From Methylophaga nitratireducenticrescens (GTDB taxonomy: Bacteria > Pseudomonadota > Gammaproteobacteria > Nitrosococcales > Methylophagaceae): a DNA stretch of 64,000 nt. Where the stretch lies: positions 1,302,001 through 1,366,000 of the forward strand of contig NC_017857.3 in assembly GCF_000260985.4 (NCBI RefSeq). Reading direction: 5' to 3'. A program made the translations under genes and the position numbers. The stretch's first letter is position 1, and the number at the start of each line of letters is the position of its first letter. Below the pieces are notes generated by a model, which had not been told where the DNA came from, did not search any database, and saw only the letters and a list, made by a program, of their open reading frames with translations. Shown piece by piece: positions 18,321-26,427 of this stretch.

Positions 18321-18685
18321 TGGAAATGCTTTTCATTAATCAAATGAATATTGTGCAGTTGGAAAATTATCGACAACGATTATTTTTGCTCAAACAGGAA
18401 GTTGAACAATCCCTTACTGAAGATTCACATCATGTGGTGGAGCTTGATCAGTCGCGAATGGGGCGTTTGTCACGCATGGATGCGTTGCAGGATCAACAGC
18501 TTGCCATTGAAGTACAGCGCAGGCTTAAACGAAAACTGCAAGCCATAGAAGGCGCTTTAAACCGCATCAATGATGATGATTTTGGTTTTTGTTATCTTTG
18601 TGATGAAGCCATTACAGAGGCTAGATTAACTTTTGATCCGACTGTCACCCGCTGTCTGCAATGCGCAGATAAAATCTCCGATTAA
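18320..18685 (+). CDS. DksA/TraR-family zinc-finger protein
   Basis: Small (121 aa) DksA-like regulator expected to enter the RNA polymerase secondary channel and modulate transcription with ppGpp. An N-terminal coiled-coil (about 10-80) precedes the C4 zinc finger Cys91, Cys94, Cys112, Cys115. The coiled-coil tip lacks a clear copy of the DxxDxA acidic motif of DksA proper, so activity may differ. It overlaps the stop of the universal stress gene by one base, so translation is coupled. It is not the housekeeping DksA, which is longer; it looks like a stress-linked paralogue. Confidence 0.85.
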   Translation: MEMLFINQMNIVQLENYRQRLFLLKQEVEQSLTEDSHHVVELDQSRMGRLSRMDALQDQQLAIEVQRRLKRKLQAIEGALNRINDDDFGFCYLCDEAITEARLTFDPTVTRCLQCADKISD

Positions 18686-18763
18686 TATTCTGATTTTTAA
18701 TTGTTTTGAGCCTACAATTCTTTTAGCAGTACAGGGCTTCAATCTTTAGTTGGAGAATATTCT

Positions 18764-20821
18764 GTGGAAAGCACTTTTGAAGAACAACATCATCCAGCGA
18801 TTATGATTGAAGGTATCCAGCCCTTCGGTTGTTTAATCCGTTTTGATGCTGATTTACAGAAAGTTTTCCAGGTCAGTGCCAATTTGCAGAATATATTGGG
18901 TGTTTCAATAGATACAGCCCTGGTGTCGTCACCAAGAGATATTCTGGGTGGCAAATTACAACACCGCTTGCAGCAGGCGCTCACTAAAAACACACGTCTT
19001 TCCGCGGCATTTACTATTAATCGTCAGGTCAACGGATCATATCAGCGGTTTCATGTGATGGCTTACCGCTATGATGATTCCATCATAGTTGAATTTGAAC
19101 CGCTTTCCCGTTCCGGAGAACAGCATTTATTGCCTATCGTTAATGAATGGCTGAGTCGTTTGGCACAGGTTCAGCAAATTGGTCAGTTGCAACAAATGCT
19201 GGTGCAAAGTGTACAGGCCGTGACGGGCTATGATCGCGTGTTGTTATGCCAGTTTGATTCGCACTGGCAACGCACAGCAATTGCGGAAGAGTGTCGTGAG
19301 CCTGCCAGAAGTTTATTGAATTACCGGTTTCCTGCCAGTGATATCCCCGCCATAGTAAGAGATCGGTATGCGGTTAATCCATTGCGTCACGTACCCGATG
19401 TCAACGCCAAGGTCGTGCCATTGGTGCCGACTTCAGACTCAATCAATTTGCCAACACCGGATTTAACAGCCGGTGTACTCAGAACATTATCTCCATTTCA
19501 CTACCAGTATCTTTGCGAGATAAATGTCGGCGCTTCATTATCCATCGCGATAACAGATGAACAACGGCTATGGGGCATTCTGACCTGTCATCATTTCGCT
19601 GCGAGTGATATCTCGGCAGCGGAACGCGATGCTGCCTTTAATCTTGTGCAAATGGCATCTCAACGATTATTTTTATTGCAAGCCCGACAACAGGCCCAGT
19701 TTCTGGAGCAGGTATTAAATAGCCGTGAACTGCTCTCAGCGGAACGTGACAAAGTTGTCCAGCCCACAACACTGCTCGATAAATATGGCAAAAACTGGAT
19801 GGAGTTGTTTAATTGCTGTGGCATCGCTTTGTTATATCAGGAGCAAGTGCGATGCGCCGGGGAAACCCTGGATAACTATGAATTGGATATTGTGGGTAAG
19901 TGGCTTACAGAAAATGTCGGCCATAAGGCCTGCTGGGCTTGTGACCATCTGTCAAAAAGCCCCTTGGATAACCTGGTTAACCTACGAAAACGAGCAGGTC
20001 TATTGGCTGTGCCTTTACCAATAGAGCACAACCAATCCGGATGGCTTTTGTTGTTTCGTGACACTGAGAAAATGCAATGCAGTTGGGTGGGAAAAAAACA
20101 GATAATAGAAGCTGAGACCTCGAATCCACTGCATCGTGTTGAAGAGCGTGGCCATGAAGTTTGGGTAGAAACCATAGAGAGTGAAGCTCAACGCTGGTCA
20201 GTAAATGAACAGCATGCGGCTCAGGATCTGGCTGAAGATTTGGCAGTAGCGATTACGGTGCATCAAATCAACCGACTCAACAAAGAATTACAACGTGCTA
20301 ATAAACAGCTTAAAGAGATTGCGCATACGGATACTCTGACCCGAATCTGGAATCGCTATCGAATGGAATTGGCCATCGATGCCGAATTGGCCGCAGCCGA
20401 ACGTTATGGACATCCATGCTCGGTATTACTGTTTGATGTAGACCACTTTAAATCGGTCAATGATACCTATGGTCATGATATGGGCGATCAGGTTTTAACC
20501 CGGCTTGCAGAGGAAGTGCAATCAAAACTGCGGGTCAGTGACCATTTAGGCCGCTGGGGTGGTGAAGAATTTATTGTACTGGCATCGCATAATACGCTGG
20601 ATGAAGCCATGGCGCTGGCAGAACGTTTGCGTCACCATGTTGAAATGGTTGAATTCGAAACCGTTGGGGAAATTACCGTTAGTATCGGTGTCGCCCAAGC
20701 AATAACAGGCTCTGAGAGTCGCAGGCGTTTGTTAGAAAGAGCGGATCAGGCGATGTATCGTGCCAAGCAATCTGGCCGCAATCGTGTTGAAGCCGCAAGT
20801 ACCGAATTGTCTACGTTCTGA
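18764..20821 (+). CDS. Phytochrome-like diguanylate cyclase lacking both chromophore cysteines
   Basis: Cytoplasmic 685-aa protein with PAS, GAF and PHY domains like bacteriophytochromes, then a coiled linker and a GGDEF domain. Phytochrome hallmarks are IQPFG (18-22), FPASDIP (about 188) and LSPFH followed by YQYL (about 242). The BphP biliverdin Cys before IQPxG is absent, and Ser replaces the Cph1-type GAF Cys. A Cys at 23, just after IQPFG, is out of register. The cyclase has an intact GGEEF motif (about 600) and an RVSD inhibitory site exactly five residues before it, so it should make c-di-GMP with product inhibition. The GTG start has GGAG 8 bases upstream. No heme oxygenase (bphO) gene is nearby. 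Confidence 0.88.
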   Translation: MESTFEEQHHPAIMIEGIQPFGCLIRFDADLQKVFQVSANLQNILGVSIDTALVSSPRDILGGKLQHRLQQALTKNTRLSAAFTINRQVNGSYQRFHVMAYRYDDSIIVEFEPLSRSGEQHLLPIVNEWLSRLAQVQQIGQLQQMLVQSVQAVTGYDRVLLCQFDSHWQRTAIAEECREPARSLLNYRFPASDIPAIVRDRYAVNPLRHVPDVNAKVVPLVPTSDSINLPTPDLTAGVLRTLSPFHYQYLCEINVGASLSIAITDEQRLWGILTCHHFAASDISAAERDAAFNLVQMASQRLFLLQARQQAQFLEQVLNSRELLSAERDKVVQPTTLLDKYGKNWMELFNCCGIALLYQEQVRCAGETLDNYELDIVGKWLTENVGHKACWACDHLSKSPLDNLVNLRKRAGLLAVPLPIEHNQSGWLLLFRDTEKMQCSWVGKKQIIEAETSNPLHRVEERGHEVWVETIESEAQRWSVNEQHAAQDLAEDLAVAITVHQINRLNKELQRANKQLKEIAHTDTLTRIWNRYRMELAIDAELAAAERYGHPCSVLLFDVDHFKSVNDTYGHDMGDQVLTRLAEEVQSKLRVSDHLGRWGGEEFIVLASHNTLDEAMALAERLRHHVEMVEFETVGEITVSIGVAQAITGSESRRRLLERADQAMYRAKQSGRNRVEAASTELSTF

Positions 20822-21325
20822 CTTTTATCCAAAATACACGGTTTATAACGCGTGCTGCCAAGCTAGCTTGGCCTATCACACTTTCAAGTCAGTCTGCGTC
20901 ACCCTCAGTCAGAAGAAATTGTACAAACAGCCCTGAAATGCGGGCTAAGGACTGAAAGGTGGCTGTTATGCCTCACTGGTGGGTTATGCCGAAGAGCTGA
21001 TCGAGGAAACCACACAGATCCCTGATTTTATATTGACTATGAAAAGAAGGGGCGTGATATGGAGATTGGCGGCGATGTATTCACCATCGAAACGAGATAT
21101 CGGGAAGTACCTATTTTCTGGAATCATTAAGCCAAAGCTTGAGCCCTTGCCGAAAGGCGGGCGCTTAAATTCTGGTGCGCTTTTGGGGCTTAGCGGCCTT
21201 GCGGCCTAAATCACTCATGCTTCGCTTGTCTTGTATCCGCTGTGTCAAGCTTAGCCCCAAAAGTTTAATTAATACCGATAGCGCTTTTGTTTTAAACCAT
21301 TCTGGTTTATTTTTTATTTGATTTA
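20822..21325 (+). other. Accessory intergenic region with a large stem-loop
   Basis: About 500 bases between the phytochrome-like gene and the AbiE module. Besides the decayed frame noted separately, it holds an inverted repeat: CTTTTGGGGCTTAG at 21180-21193 and CTTAGCCCCAAAAG at 21250-21263 (13 of 14 paired) around a 56-base loop that itself contains GCGGCC repeats. A terminator, an end of a lost element or a recombination site are all possible. No intact gene was found. Confidence 0.45.
20949..21129 (+). pseudogene. Possible frameshifted gene remnant, unrecognised
   Basis: Two protein-like stretches lie in adjacent frames. The first reads YASLVGYAEELIEETTQIPD. After a shift near 21035 the other frame reads DYEKKGRDMEIGGDVFTIET and continues to a stop after PIFWNH. 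Each alone is too short to be a gene, but joined they look like the C-terminal 55-60 residues of a protein broken by one indel. I do not recognise the family. Its position beside a toxin-antitoxin module fits debris of a mobile region. Confidence 0.35.
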
Positions 21326-21336
21326 CGGCGCTAGGC

Positions 21337-21438
21337 GCCGTGAAAGTTAATGGTAGTAAACTAATTCAGTTTATGTTAGTTTACGAATATTGTGTTTCAC
21401 GGCGTTAATCGCCGCAAAAAAAGCTGACAGTAAACTAA
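21337..21438. promoter_or_regulatory. Nested symmetric operator upstream of abiEi
   Basis: Two perfect inverted pairs share the same centre (21370). The outer pair is GCCGTGAAA (21337-21345) and TTTCACGGC (21395-21403). The inner pair is GTAAACTAA (21356-21364) and TTAGTTTAC (21376-21384). A third GTAAACTAA half-site lies at 21430-21438, just before the start codon. A strong hairpin (ACGGCGC/GCGCCGT, 21325-21341) abuts the left side. AbiEi antitoxins are known to repress their own promoters through inverted repeats, so this is the likely autoregulatory operator. Confidence 0.6.
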
Positions 21439-21454
21439 AAAAAGGTATGTACGC

Positions 21455-22294
21455 TTGGTTAACAGCACTACTTCACATGATGATGTAGCAAAAGGGGTTT
21501 ATAAACAGTCACTTAAGGCGCTTCTGCCTTATGGCATGTTGGCCACTAAAAAGTGGCTGGCCGAACAAGGCTTAAGCGCCCATGCCATCGATAATGCAGT
21601 AAAAACAGACACCTTGCTATTGCTGGCGACAGGCGTTTATAGCCAGTATTCTCGTTCGCTGAGCTGGGAAGGGGTGGTTGCTTCTCTGCAGCATATGGAG
21701 GTGAACGGCTCGGATAGCCTGCCTTCTGTTATCGTTGGCGGTTTGTCGGCATTGTCATTGTCGGGATTGTCGCAGTATCTATCGTTAGGCAATAGGCCAC
21801 ATATTCATTTATATACACAAGGTAAGTTGCCATCATGGCTGGGGCGTTTGTCACTACCCGTTGAATGTGAGGGACATAGCACAAATACGTTATGGCCTGA
21901 ATGGCTGTTAAAAGATAAAACCTTTATCAGACAGCATGAATGGGAGGCAGAGCTTCCCCCTGTGTATTTTTCATGCCCTGAAAAAGCGCTATTGGAATTA
22001 CTGGTCGATTTGCCCAATGCCGTTAGCTTTGAACATGCCGACGAATTGATGCAAGGTTTGGTGAATTTATCCCCCAGAAAGCTCGATGCACTTTTAAAAG
22101 CCTGTAAAAGTGTGAAGGTAAAACGATTGTTTTTCTGGTTGGCAAAGCGCCAAGCCTATCCTTGGTTTAGCAAGCTAAACGTCAAAGACTATGACTTAGG
22201 TTCGGGTAAGCGTGTCGTGGCGAAAGGCGGCAAATTGGATACGGATTATTTAATCACTGTTCCGTCACATATGGTGATGGAAAGCGAAAGCTAG
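21455..22294 (+). CDS. abiEi: AbiEi-type antitoxin of a type IV toxin-antitoxin system
   Basis: Protein of 279 aa with the layout of AbiEi antitoxins. An N-terminal winged-helix-like segment (about 15-90) is followed by a C-terminal domain of about 180 residues with the PSVIVGGLSALSLSGLSQYL region seen in this family. The TTG start is forced: an in-frame stop precedes it and AAAGG lies about 9 bases upstream. The toxin gene starts two bases after its stop. By family knowledge it represses its own promoter and counteracts the toxin without direct binding. The operator upstream supports this. Confidence 0.82.
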   Translation: MVNSTTSHDDVAKGVYKQSLKALLPYGMLATKKWLAEQGLSAHAIDNAVKTDTLLLLATGVYSQYSRSLSWEGVVASLQHMEVNGSDSLPSVIVGGLSALSLSGLSQYLSLGNRPHIHLYTQGKLPSWLGRLSLPVECEGHSTNTLWPEWLLKDKTFIRQHEWEAELPPVYFSCPEKALLELLVDLPNAVSFEHADELMQGLVNLSPRKLDALLKACKSVKVKRLFFWLAKRQAYPWFSKLNVKDYDLGSGKRVVAKGGKLDTDYLITVPSHMVMESES

Positions 22295-22296
22295 AA

Positions 22297-23211
22297 ATGG
22301 ATAGAAACAGTATTTATTACAAACAAGTGCAACTGTTGATGCAGGTTTTGCCCTTTGTCGCTAAACAGGAATGTTTTGCGCTTAAAGGCGGCACAGCAAT
22401 CAATCTCTTTGTCAGAGAGTTTCCGCGCTTGTCGGTTGATATTGATCTGGTCTATCTGCCCATGAAAAGCCGTGATGAGGCTTTGCAGGAAATCAGCGAA
22501 GCACTTGATGCCATTAGCGCAGACTTAAAAGCGGCGTTTAAAGATATAGAGCTGACGGAAGCCTATAAGTCAAAGCGCGATGCGCTAAGGCTGATTGTCG
22601 CCCGTAATGGGGTGCAGATTAAAGTCGAGTTATCGCCCGTATTACGTGGCACGGTTTACGAGCCACAGTTGATGGAAGTCTGCGCAGCGGTAGAAGACGA
22701 ATTTGGTTATGTTGAAGTGCCTGTGGTGGCCTTTGCCGATCTCTATGCTAGCAAAATTTGCGCAGCATTAGACAGGCAGCATCCAAGAGACTTATTTGAT
22801 GTGAAGTGGCTCTTGGAAAATGAAGGCCTGACTGATGAGATACGCAAAGCTTTGCTTGTGTATCTCTCAAGCCACAATCGGCCAATAGCTGAATTGCTCA
22901 GGCCGCAATTTAAAGATATATCGGCCATTTATGCAGGTGAATTTGCAAACATGGTCGAAACGGACATACCGCTTGAAGAGCTGGTGGCCGTTAGAGAGCG
23001 TTTGGTAGAGCTTATTCACCAAGGGCTGACCGATAGTGAGAAAGGCTTTTTACTGTCGTTTAAAAACCGTGAGCCGGATTGGGCGCTACTGAACTTAGGT
23101 GATGTTAGTGAGCTTCCGGCCATCAAATGGAAACAGATTAATCTGGCAAAAATGCCAGATGACAAACATAAGCAAGCGCTAGAAAAGCTAAAAGAAGTAC
23201 TGGGTGTTTGA
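22297..23211 (+). CDS. abiEii: AbiEii/AbiGii-type nucleotidyltransferase toxin
   Basis: Toxin of the type IV AbiE system, 304 aa, DNA polymerase beta-like nucleotidyltransferase fold. The first motif KGGTA (residues 30-34) is followed by the catalytic pair Asp48 and Asp50 in SVDIDL. A conserved HPRDLFDVKWLL lies in the helical half. All catalytic residues are present, so it should be active. It gives phage-abortive infection in characterised systems. Coupled to the antitoxin gene, it ends about 160 bases before prfC and forms the right side of the accessory island. Confidence 0.85.
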   Translation: MDRNSIYYKQVQLLMQVLPFVAKQECFALKGGTAINLFVREFPRLSVDIDLVYLPMKSRDEALQEISEALDAISADLKAAFKDIELTEAYKSKRDALRLIVARNGVQIKVELSPVLRGTVYEPQLMEVCAAVEDEFGYVEVPVVAFADLYASKICAALDRQHPRDLFDVKWLLENEGLTDEIRKALLVYLSSHNRPIAELLRPQFKDISAIYAGEFANMVETDIPLEELVAVRERLVELIHQGLTDSEKGFLLSFKNREPDWALLNLGDVSELPAIKWKQINLAKMPDDKHKQALEKLKEVLGV

Positions 23212-23337
23212 TTTATAACGCTTAGTCATTTTGCTAGAATAACGCTCAAATTTTTCAATGCTTTGATGGGAGGTTTTGCTGGCTCTAGTCCTTGGCAAAC
23301 TGCTTGAAGATCAGGGCTTAAAGTTAACTTTATTTTT

Positions 23338-23358
23338 TTGTACAAATAGTTGTACAAA
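23338..23358. repeat. Tandem TTGTACAAA palindromes before prfC
   Basis: Two copies of TTGTACAAA stand 12 bases apart, immediately upstream of the prfC ribosome-binding site. A third copy occurs at 20919-20927 on the far side of the AbiE island. Each contains the palindrome TTGTACAA. They may be operator half-sites for prfC or a trace of the island's insertion; the size is too small to decide. Confidence 0.3.
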
Positions 23359-23374
23359 TCGGGAATTTAGATAC

Positions 23375-24961
23375 ATGGCAAACGCCGATTTTCTTAATGA
23401 AATCAATAAGCGAAGGACTTTCGCTATCATCTCGCATCCTGATGCCGGTAAAACCACCCTGACTGAAAAACTGTTGTTATTTGGGGGTGCTATTCAGATG
23501 GCTGGTAGCGTGAAATCACGCAAAACCGATAAGCATGCCACCTCTGACTGGATGGAAATGGAGAAGGAGCGGGGTATCTCCGTGACCTCTTCAGTGATGC
23601 AGTTTCCCTATAAAGACCGCATCGTAAATCTGTTGGACACACCAGGCCATGCTGATTTTTCTGAGGATACCTATCGCACACTGACAGCAGTGGATTCCGC
23701 ATTAATGGTCATCGATAGTGCCAAAGGTGTCGAAGAACGTACCATTAAATTAATGGAAGTTTGCCGTCTACGCGATACGCCAATCCTGACTTTTATCAAT
23801 AAACTAGATCGGGAAGGCCGAGACCCTTTGGATTTGCTTAGCGAAGTTGAAAATATACTGAATATCCGCTGTGCACCAATTACCTGGCCAATTGGTATGG
23901 GAAAAGGCTTTAAGGGAATTTTTCATCTTTACAATGACAATATTCGCTTGTTCGAAGCGCATGGCAAAGATGCCGATGCAGGGGAAGTAATTCAAGGTTT
24001 GAATAACCCGCGTCTGGATGAACTATTCGGATCAATGGCCGAAGAATTGCGTGAAGAAATTGAACTGGTTCGTGGTGCCAGTGATCAATTTGATTTGGAT
24101 GCCTTTTTGTCTGGACAAATGACACCAGTGTTTTTTGGATCGGCAATGAATAACTTTGGGGTCACAGAGTTAATGGACGCCTATGTGGAGTATGCACCGG
24201 CTCCTCAGCCTCGTGAAACCAAAACTCGTACTGTAGTGGCCGAAGAAGACAATTTCAGCGGGTTTGTATTTAAAATCCAGGCCAATATGGATCCTAAGCA
24301 CCGTGATCGCATTGCCTTTATGCGTGTCTGTAGCGGTCATTACACCAAAGGCATGAAACTGCGTCAGACCCGAATTGGCAAAGATGTGACGATTGCTAAT
24401 GCTGTCACCTTTATGGCGGCTGAGCGTGAACAGGCGGAAGAAGCCTGGCCGGGCGATATTCTCGGTTTGCATAATCATGGCACCATCCAGATTGGCGATA
24501 CCTTTACACAGGGAGAAGATTTACAGTTCACCGGTATTCCGTACTTTGCACCGGAGTTGTTCCGTCGAGTTCGTTTAAAGGATCCATTAAAAAACAAAGC
24601 CTTATTAAAAGGCTTGCAACAGCTTAGTGAAGAAGGCGCTACCCAGTTGTTCCGTCCATTGGATAACAACGATCTGATACTCGGTGCTGTGGGTGTGTTG
24701 CAGTTTGACGTGGTCGTTCATCGGTTAAAAGGCGAGTATGGCGTTGAATGCGCATATGAACCAGTTCAGGTACATACGGCGCGGTGGGTGTATTGTGATG
24801 ATGTGAAAAAGCTGGAGGAGTTCAAGCGTAAAGCGTCAATGAACCTGGCACTGGATGGGGCAGATAACCTGACTTACATTGCTCCGACACGGGTCAATCT
24901 GGAACTGACAATGGAACGCTGGCCGGAAATTGAGTTCCGTTCGACTCGTGAACATCTTTAA
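23375..24961 (+). CDS. prfC: Peptide chain release factor 3 (RF3)
   Basis: Translational GTPase that recycles RF1/RF2 from the ribosome after termination. G1 is SHPDAGKTT (20-28). The switch region reads [14 protein letters not shown]3 is DTPGHADF and G4 is NKLDREGRD. The ATG at MANADF gives 528 aa, the family length, with GGGA about 10 bases upstream. A longer in-frame reading from 23276 would add 33 residues unlike RF3. It stands alone between the AbiE module and a CBS-domain gene. Confidence 0.95.
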   Translation: MANADFLNEINKRRTFAIISHPDAGKTTLTEKLLLFGGAIQMAGSVKSRKTDKHATSDWMEMEKERGISVTSSVMQFPYKDRIVNLLDTPGHADFSEDTYRTLTAVDSALMVIDSAKGVEERTIKLMEVCRLRDTPILTFINKLDREGRDPLDLLSEVENILNIRCAPITWPIGMGKGFKGIFHLYNDNIRLFEAHGKDADAGEVIQGLNNPRLDELFGSMAEELREEIELVRGASDQFDLDAFLSGQMTPVFFGSAMNNFGVTELMDAYVEYAPAPQPRETKTRTVVAEEDNFSGFVFKIQANMDPKHRDRIAFMRVCSGHYTKGMKLRQTRIGKDVTIANAVTFMAAEREQAEEAWPGDILGLHNHGTIQIGDTFTQGEDLQFTGIPYFAPELFRRVRLKDPLKNKALLKGLQQLSEEGATQLFRPLDNNDLILGAVGVLQFDVVVHRLKGEYGVECAYEPVQVHTARWVYCDDVKKLEEFKRKASMNLALDGADNLTYIAPTRVNLELTMERWPEIEFRSTREHL

Positions 24962-25025
24962 AGTGCTTGCCAGCGGACTGGCTTCTCAAGCAGAATGAAT
25001 TATCTATTCGTTGCCGGAGAAACAG

Positions 25026-25475
25026 ATGAAAGTCAGACTCATTACCAAAAACAAAGGTAAGCCGGTTATCGGCCTGACACCAACAGATTCCCTGGACAAA
25101 GCTGTCCGTTTAATGATGGAGCATCGTATAGGTTCTCTGGTTGTGACGGACAATGGGGCTTTGGTAGGTATTCTGTCGGAACGCGACTTGCTAAATGTTT
25201 TGCACCAGAAGCATGCCATGTGGGAGCCGAAAACTGCTGCAGATGCAATGACTCCTAATCCTTATACCTGCGATCCTGATAATACGCTGGAAGAGGTAAT
25301 GAATATGATGGTTGAGCATAATATTCGCCATTTACCAGTGGTCTATAAAGGTCGTCTTGAAGGCATGTTATCGATTACTGATATTGTGGAAGAGTTGCTG
25401 AAAAAAGCGAAGTTTGAAAATAAATTATTGAAGAATTATATACAGAACTGGCCAGATGCTGAACATGATGATTAG
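25026..25475 (+). CDS. CBS-domain pair protein
   Basis: Cytoplasmic 149-aa protein made of two CBS motifs (Bateman module). The first has HRIGSLVVTDNGALVGILSE and the second HNIRHLPVVYKGRLEGMLS. Such modules bind adenosine nucleotides and regulate partners; no catalytic domain is attached and the partner is unknown. GGAGA lies 5 bases before the ATG. Its TAG stop is formed by the first bases of a palindromic repeat remnant (copy C). Confidence 0.85.
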   Translation: MKVRLITKNKGKPVIGLTPTDSLDKAVRLMMEHRIGSLVVTDNGALVGILSERDLLNVLHQKHAMWEPKTAADAMTPNPYTCDPDNTLEEVMNMMVEHNIRHLPVVYKGRLEGMLSITDIVEELLKKAKFENKLLKNYIQNWPDAEHDD

Positions 25476-25554
25476 GGTCGGTTTGTTTTTCGTTGAGTCA
25501 TCTGTAGACGTTTTTTATTCACAACACAGGCGGCTATGAAAGATAAACCGTCTT
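25474..25554. repeat. Palindromic repeat, copy C (internally deleted, 81 bp)
   Basis: Short derivative of the family. The left end AGGGTCGGTTTGTTTTTCGT is degenerate. The right end has ACAACACAGGCGGCTATGAA and AGATAAACCGTC, the family signature. It lies between convergent genes and overlaps both stop codons: the CBS gene ends in its left TAGGG, and the DUF3579 gene ends in its right end. Confidence 0.7.
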
Positions 25555-25841
25555 TAGGATTCGGGTAACTCAGCCACTTTTTCAACTTGTAATTGATTAT
25601 CGTCGGCAAATTCGAGAAGAAACTCGAATAACATGGGATCATCTTCTTCAAGCTGAGCATCAATTACCACACACCTTGTTGCTTCCAGTGAGGCAAGTTT
25701 AACCTGTGGATGAAAAATGATTCTTCTCCCCGGGCCATAACTGGCTACTGCGCCACACAGTCGTTCTGCCCAGTCACTGGGGCGAAATTTATCGCCGTCT
25801 TTGGTGAAGCCTTTAATGATCACTTTTTCCGTTGCAGTCAT
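25554..25841 (-). CDS. DUF3579-family conserved protein
   Basis: Small soluble protein (95 aa) matching the DUF3579 family: the family core FRPSDWAERLCGAVASYGPG, then CVVIDAQLEEDDPM, and FLLEFADDNQLQVE near the C-terminus. Function is not established. Length is typical. It is convergent with the CBS gene, with the two stops 79 bases apart across a repeat remnant. Confidence 0.85.
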   Translation of the reverse strand: MTATEKVIIKGFTKDGDKFRPSDWAERLCGAVASYGPGRRIIFHPQVKLASLEATRCVVIDAQLEEDDPMLFEFLLEFADDNQLQVEKVAELPES

Positions 25842-25909
25842 CGAATGTGTTGCTCTTAATTTAACAAAAGGGACAGTGTCTGGACATTTTACTGTAAATT
25901 ACGCCATTA

Positions 25910-26036
25910 AGGCCTGCTGAAGTTTCATTGCCCATTCTGCTTGAAGGTTAGTTCTGTCCAAAAAGAATGAAAATTTGCGATGTAGTTATTCTACATAAGT
26001 CATTTCCAACACAGTAGGGTGGAAAATTTTAATTTC
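25910..26036 (+). repeat. Palindromic repeat, copy E (decayed)
   Basis: Diverged relic of the family. The blocks GATGTAGTTATTCTACATAA and GTCATTTCCAACACAGTAGG align with the same blocks of copy D, and both ends are degraded. It sits upstream of the DUF3579 gene (minus strand), in the long gap before ileS. Confidence 0.55.
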
Positions 26037-26184
26037 TCGGATTGATATTGAAAATTTACCGCTTTGCGAGGCCAATAGGTAAACAAGTCGGCGGTTTGAG
26101 TCAGATGTGAAAGCTTTGCAAGTCGTTTACATTAAATAATGGCCTTAACGTCACTAAAGTAACTTTCCCGACATTGGTTGGGCT

Positions 26185-26290
26185 CAGACATCTCTTCTTG
26201 AAGATAATTGTTTTAGAGCGTCCCCTCACGGGATACACGCATATCGTTCAAAAATTGTGCTTCTCGTGTCTGAGAGGGGCATTTTTATTC
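26185..26290 (+). ncRNA. Candidate small RNA or strong terminator hairpin before ileS
   Basis: A long imperfect stem has outer arms CCCCTC (26222-26227) and GAGGGG (26274-26279). The inner arms are ACACG (26235-26239) and CGTGT (26265-26269), and the stem is followed by CATTTTTATT. No gene ends just upstream on this strand, so a terminator here would need its own transcript, which suggests a small RNA starting somewhere in 26100-26200. The loop holds AT-rich sequence and the left arm an ACGGGA. No known family was recognised. Confidence 0.4.
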
Positions 26291-26385
26291 TCAACAGAGG
26301 CTATGATGAGAATTCAACAGATCCTGACACCAATCAATCCAAAATAAAACCGGTTTCAGTGATTTAGGTCAGCGCGAAAAACCCG

Positions 26386-26391
26386 TATAAT
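26386..26391 (+). promoter_or_regulatory. Probable -10 element for ileS
   Basis: A perfect TATAAT stands 36 bases upstream of the ileS GTG. The -35 region at the proper distance (TTTAGG) is weak, so activation or an UP element may be needed. It would drive the ileS-lspA-hisC-tyrA-aroA-cmk series. Confidence 0.4.
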
Positions 26392-26427
26392 CGAGCGCTT
26401 TATTATTTGACGACAACGAGACGTTTT

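Noticed and set aside
20979-21209. 76-codon frame before abiEi as an intact gene
   Set aside because: Only its first part looks protein-like; the rest is out of frame with the better continuation and runs into the large stem-loop. Treated as a remnant.
21180-21263. Integron attC site
   Set aside because: The stem is long and looped in the right size range, but the ends lack the RYYYAAC and GTTRRRY core boxes and no integrase is near.
20919-23358. TTGTACAAA motifs as attachment-site duplications of the AbiE island
   Set aside because: Nine palindromic bases occurring three times are too little evidence without an integrase or an empty-site comparison; kept only as a weak observation.
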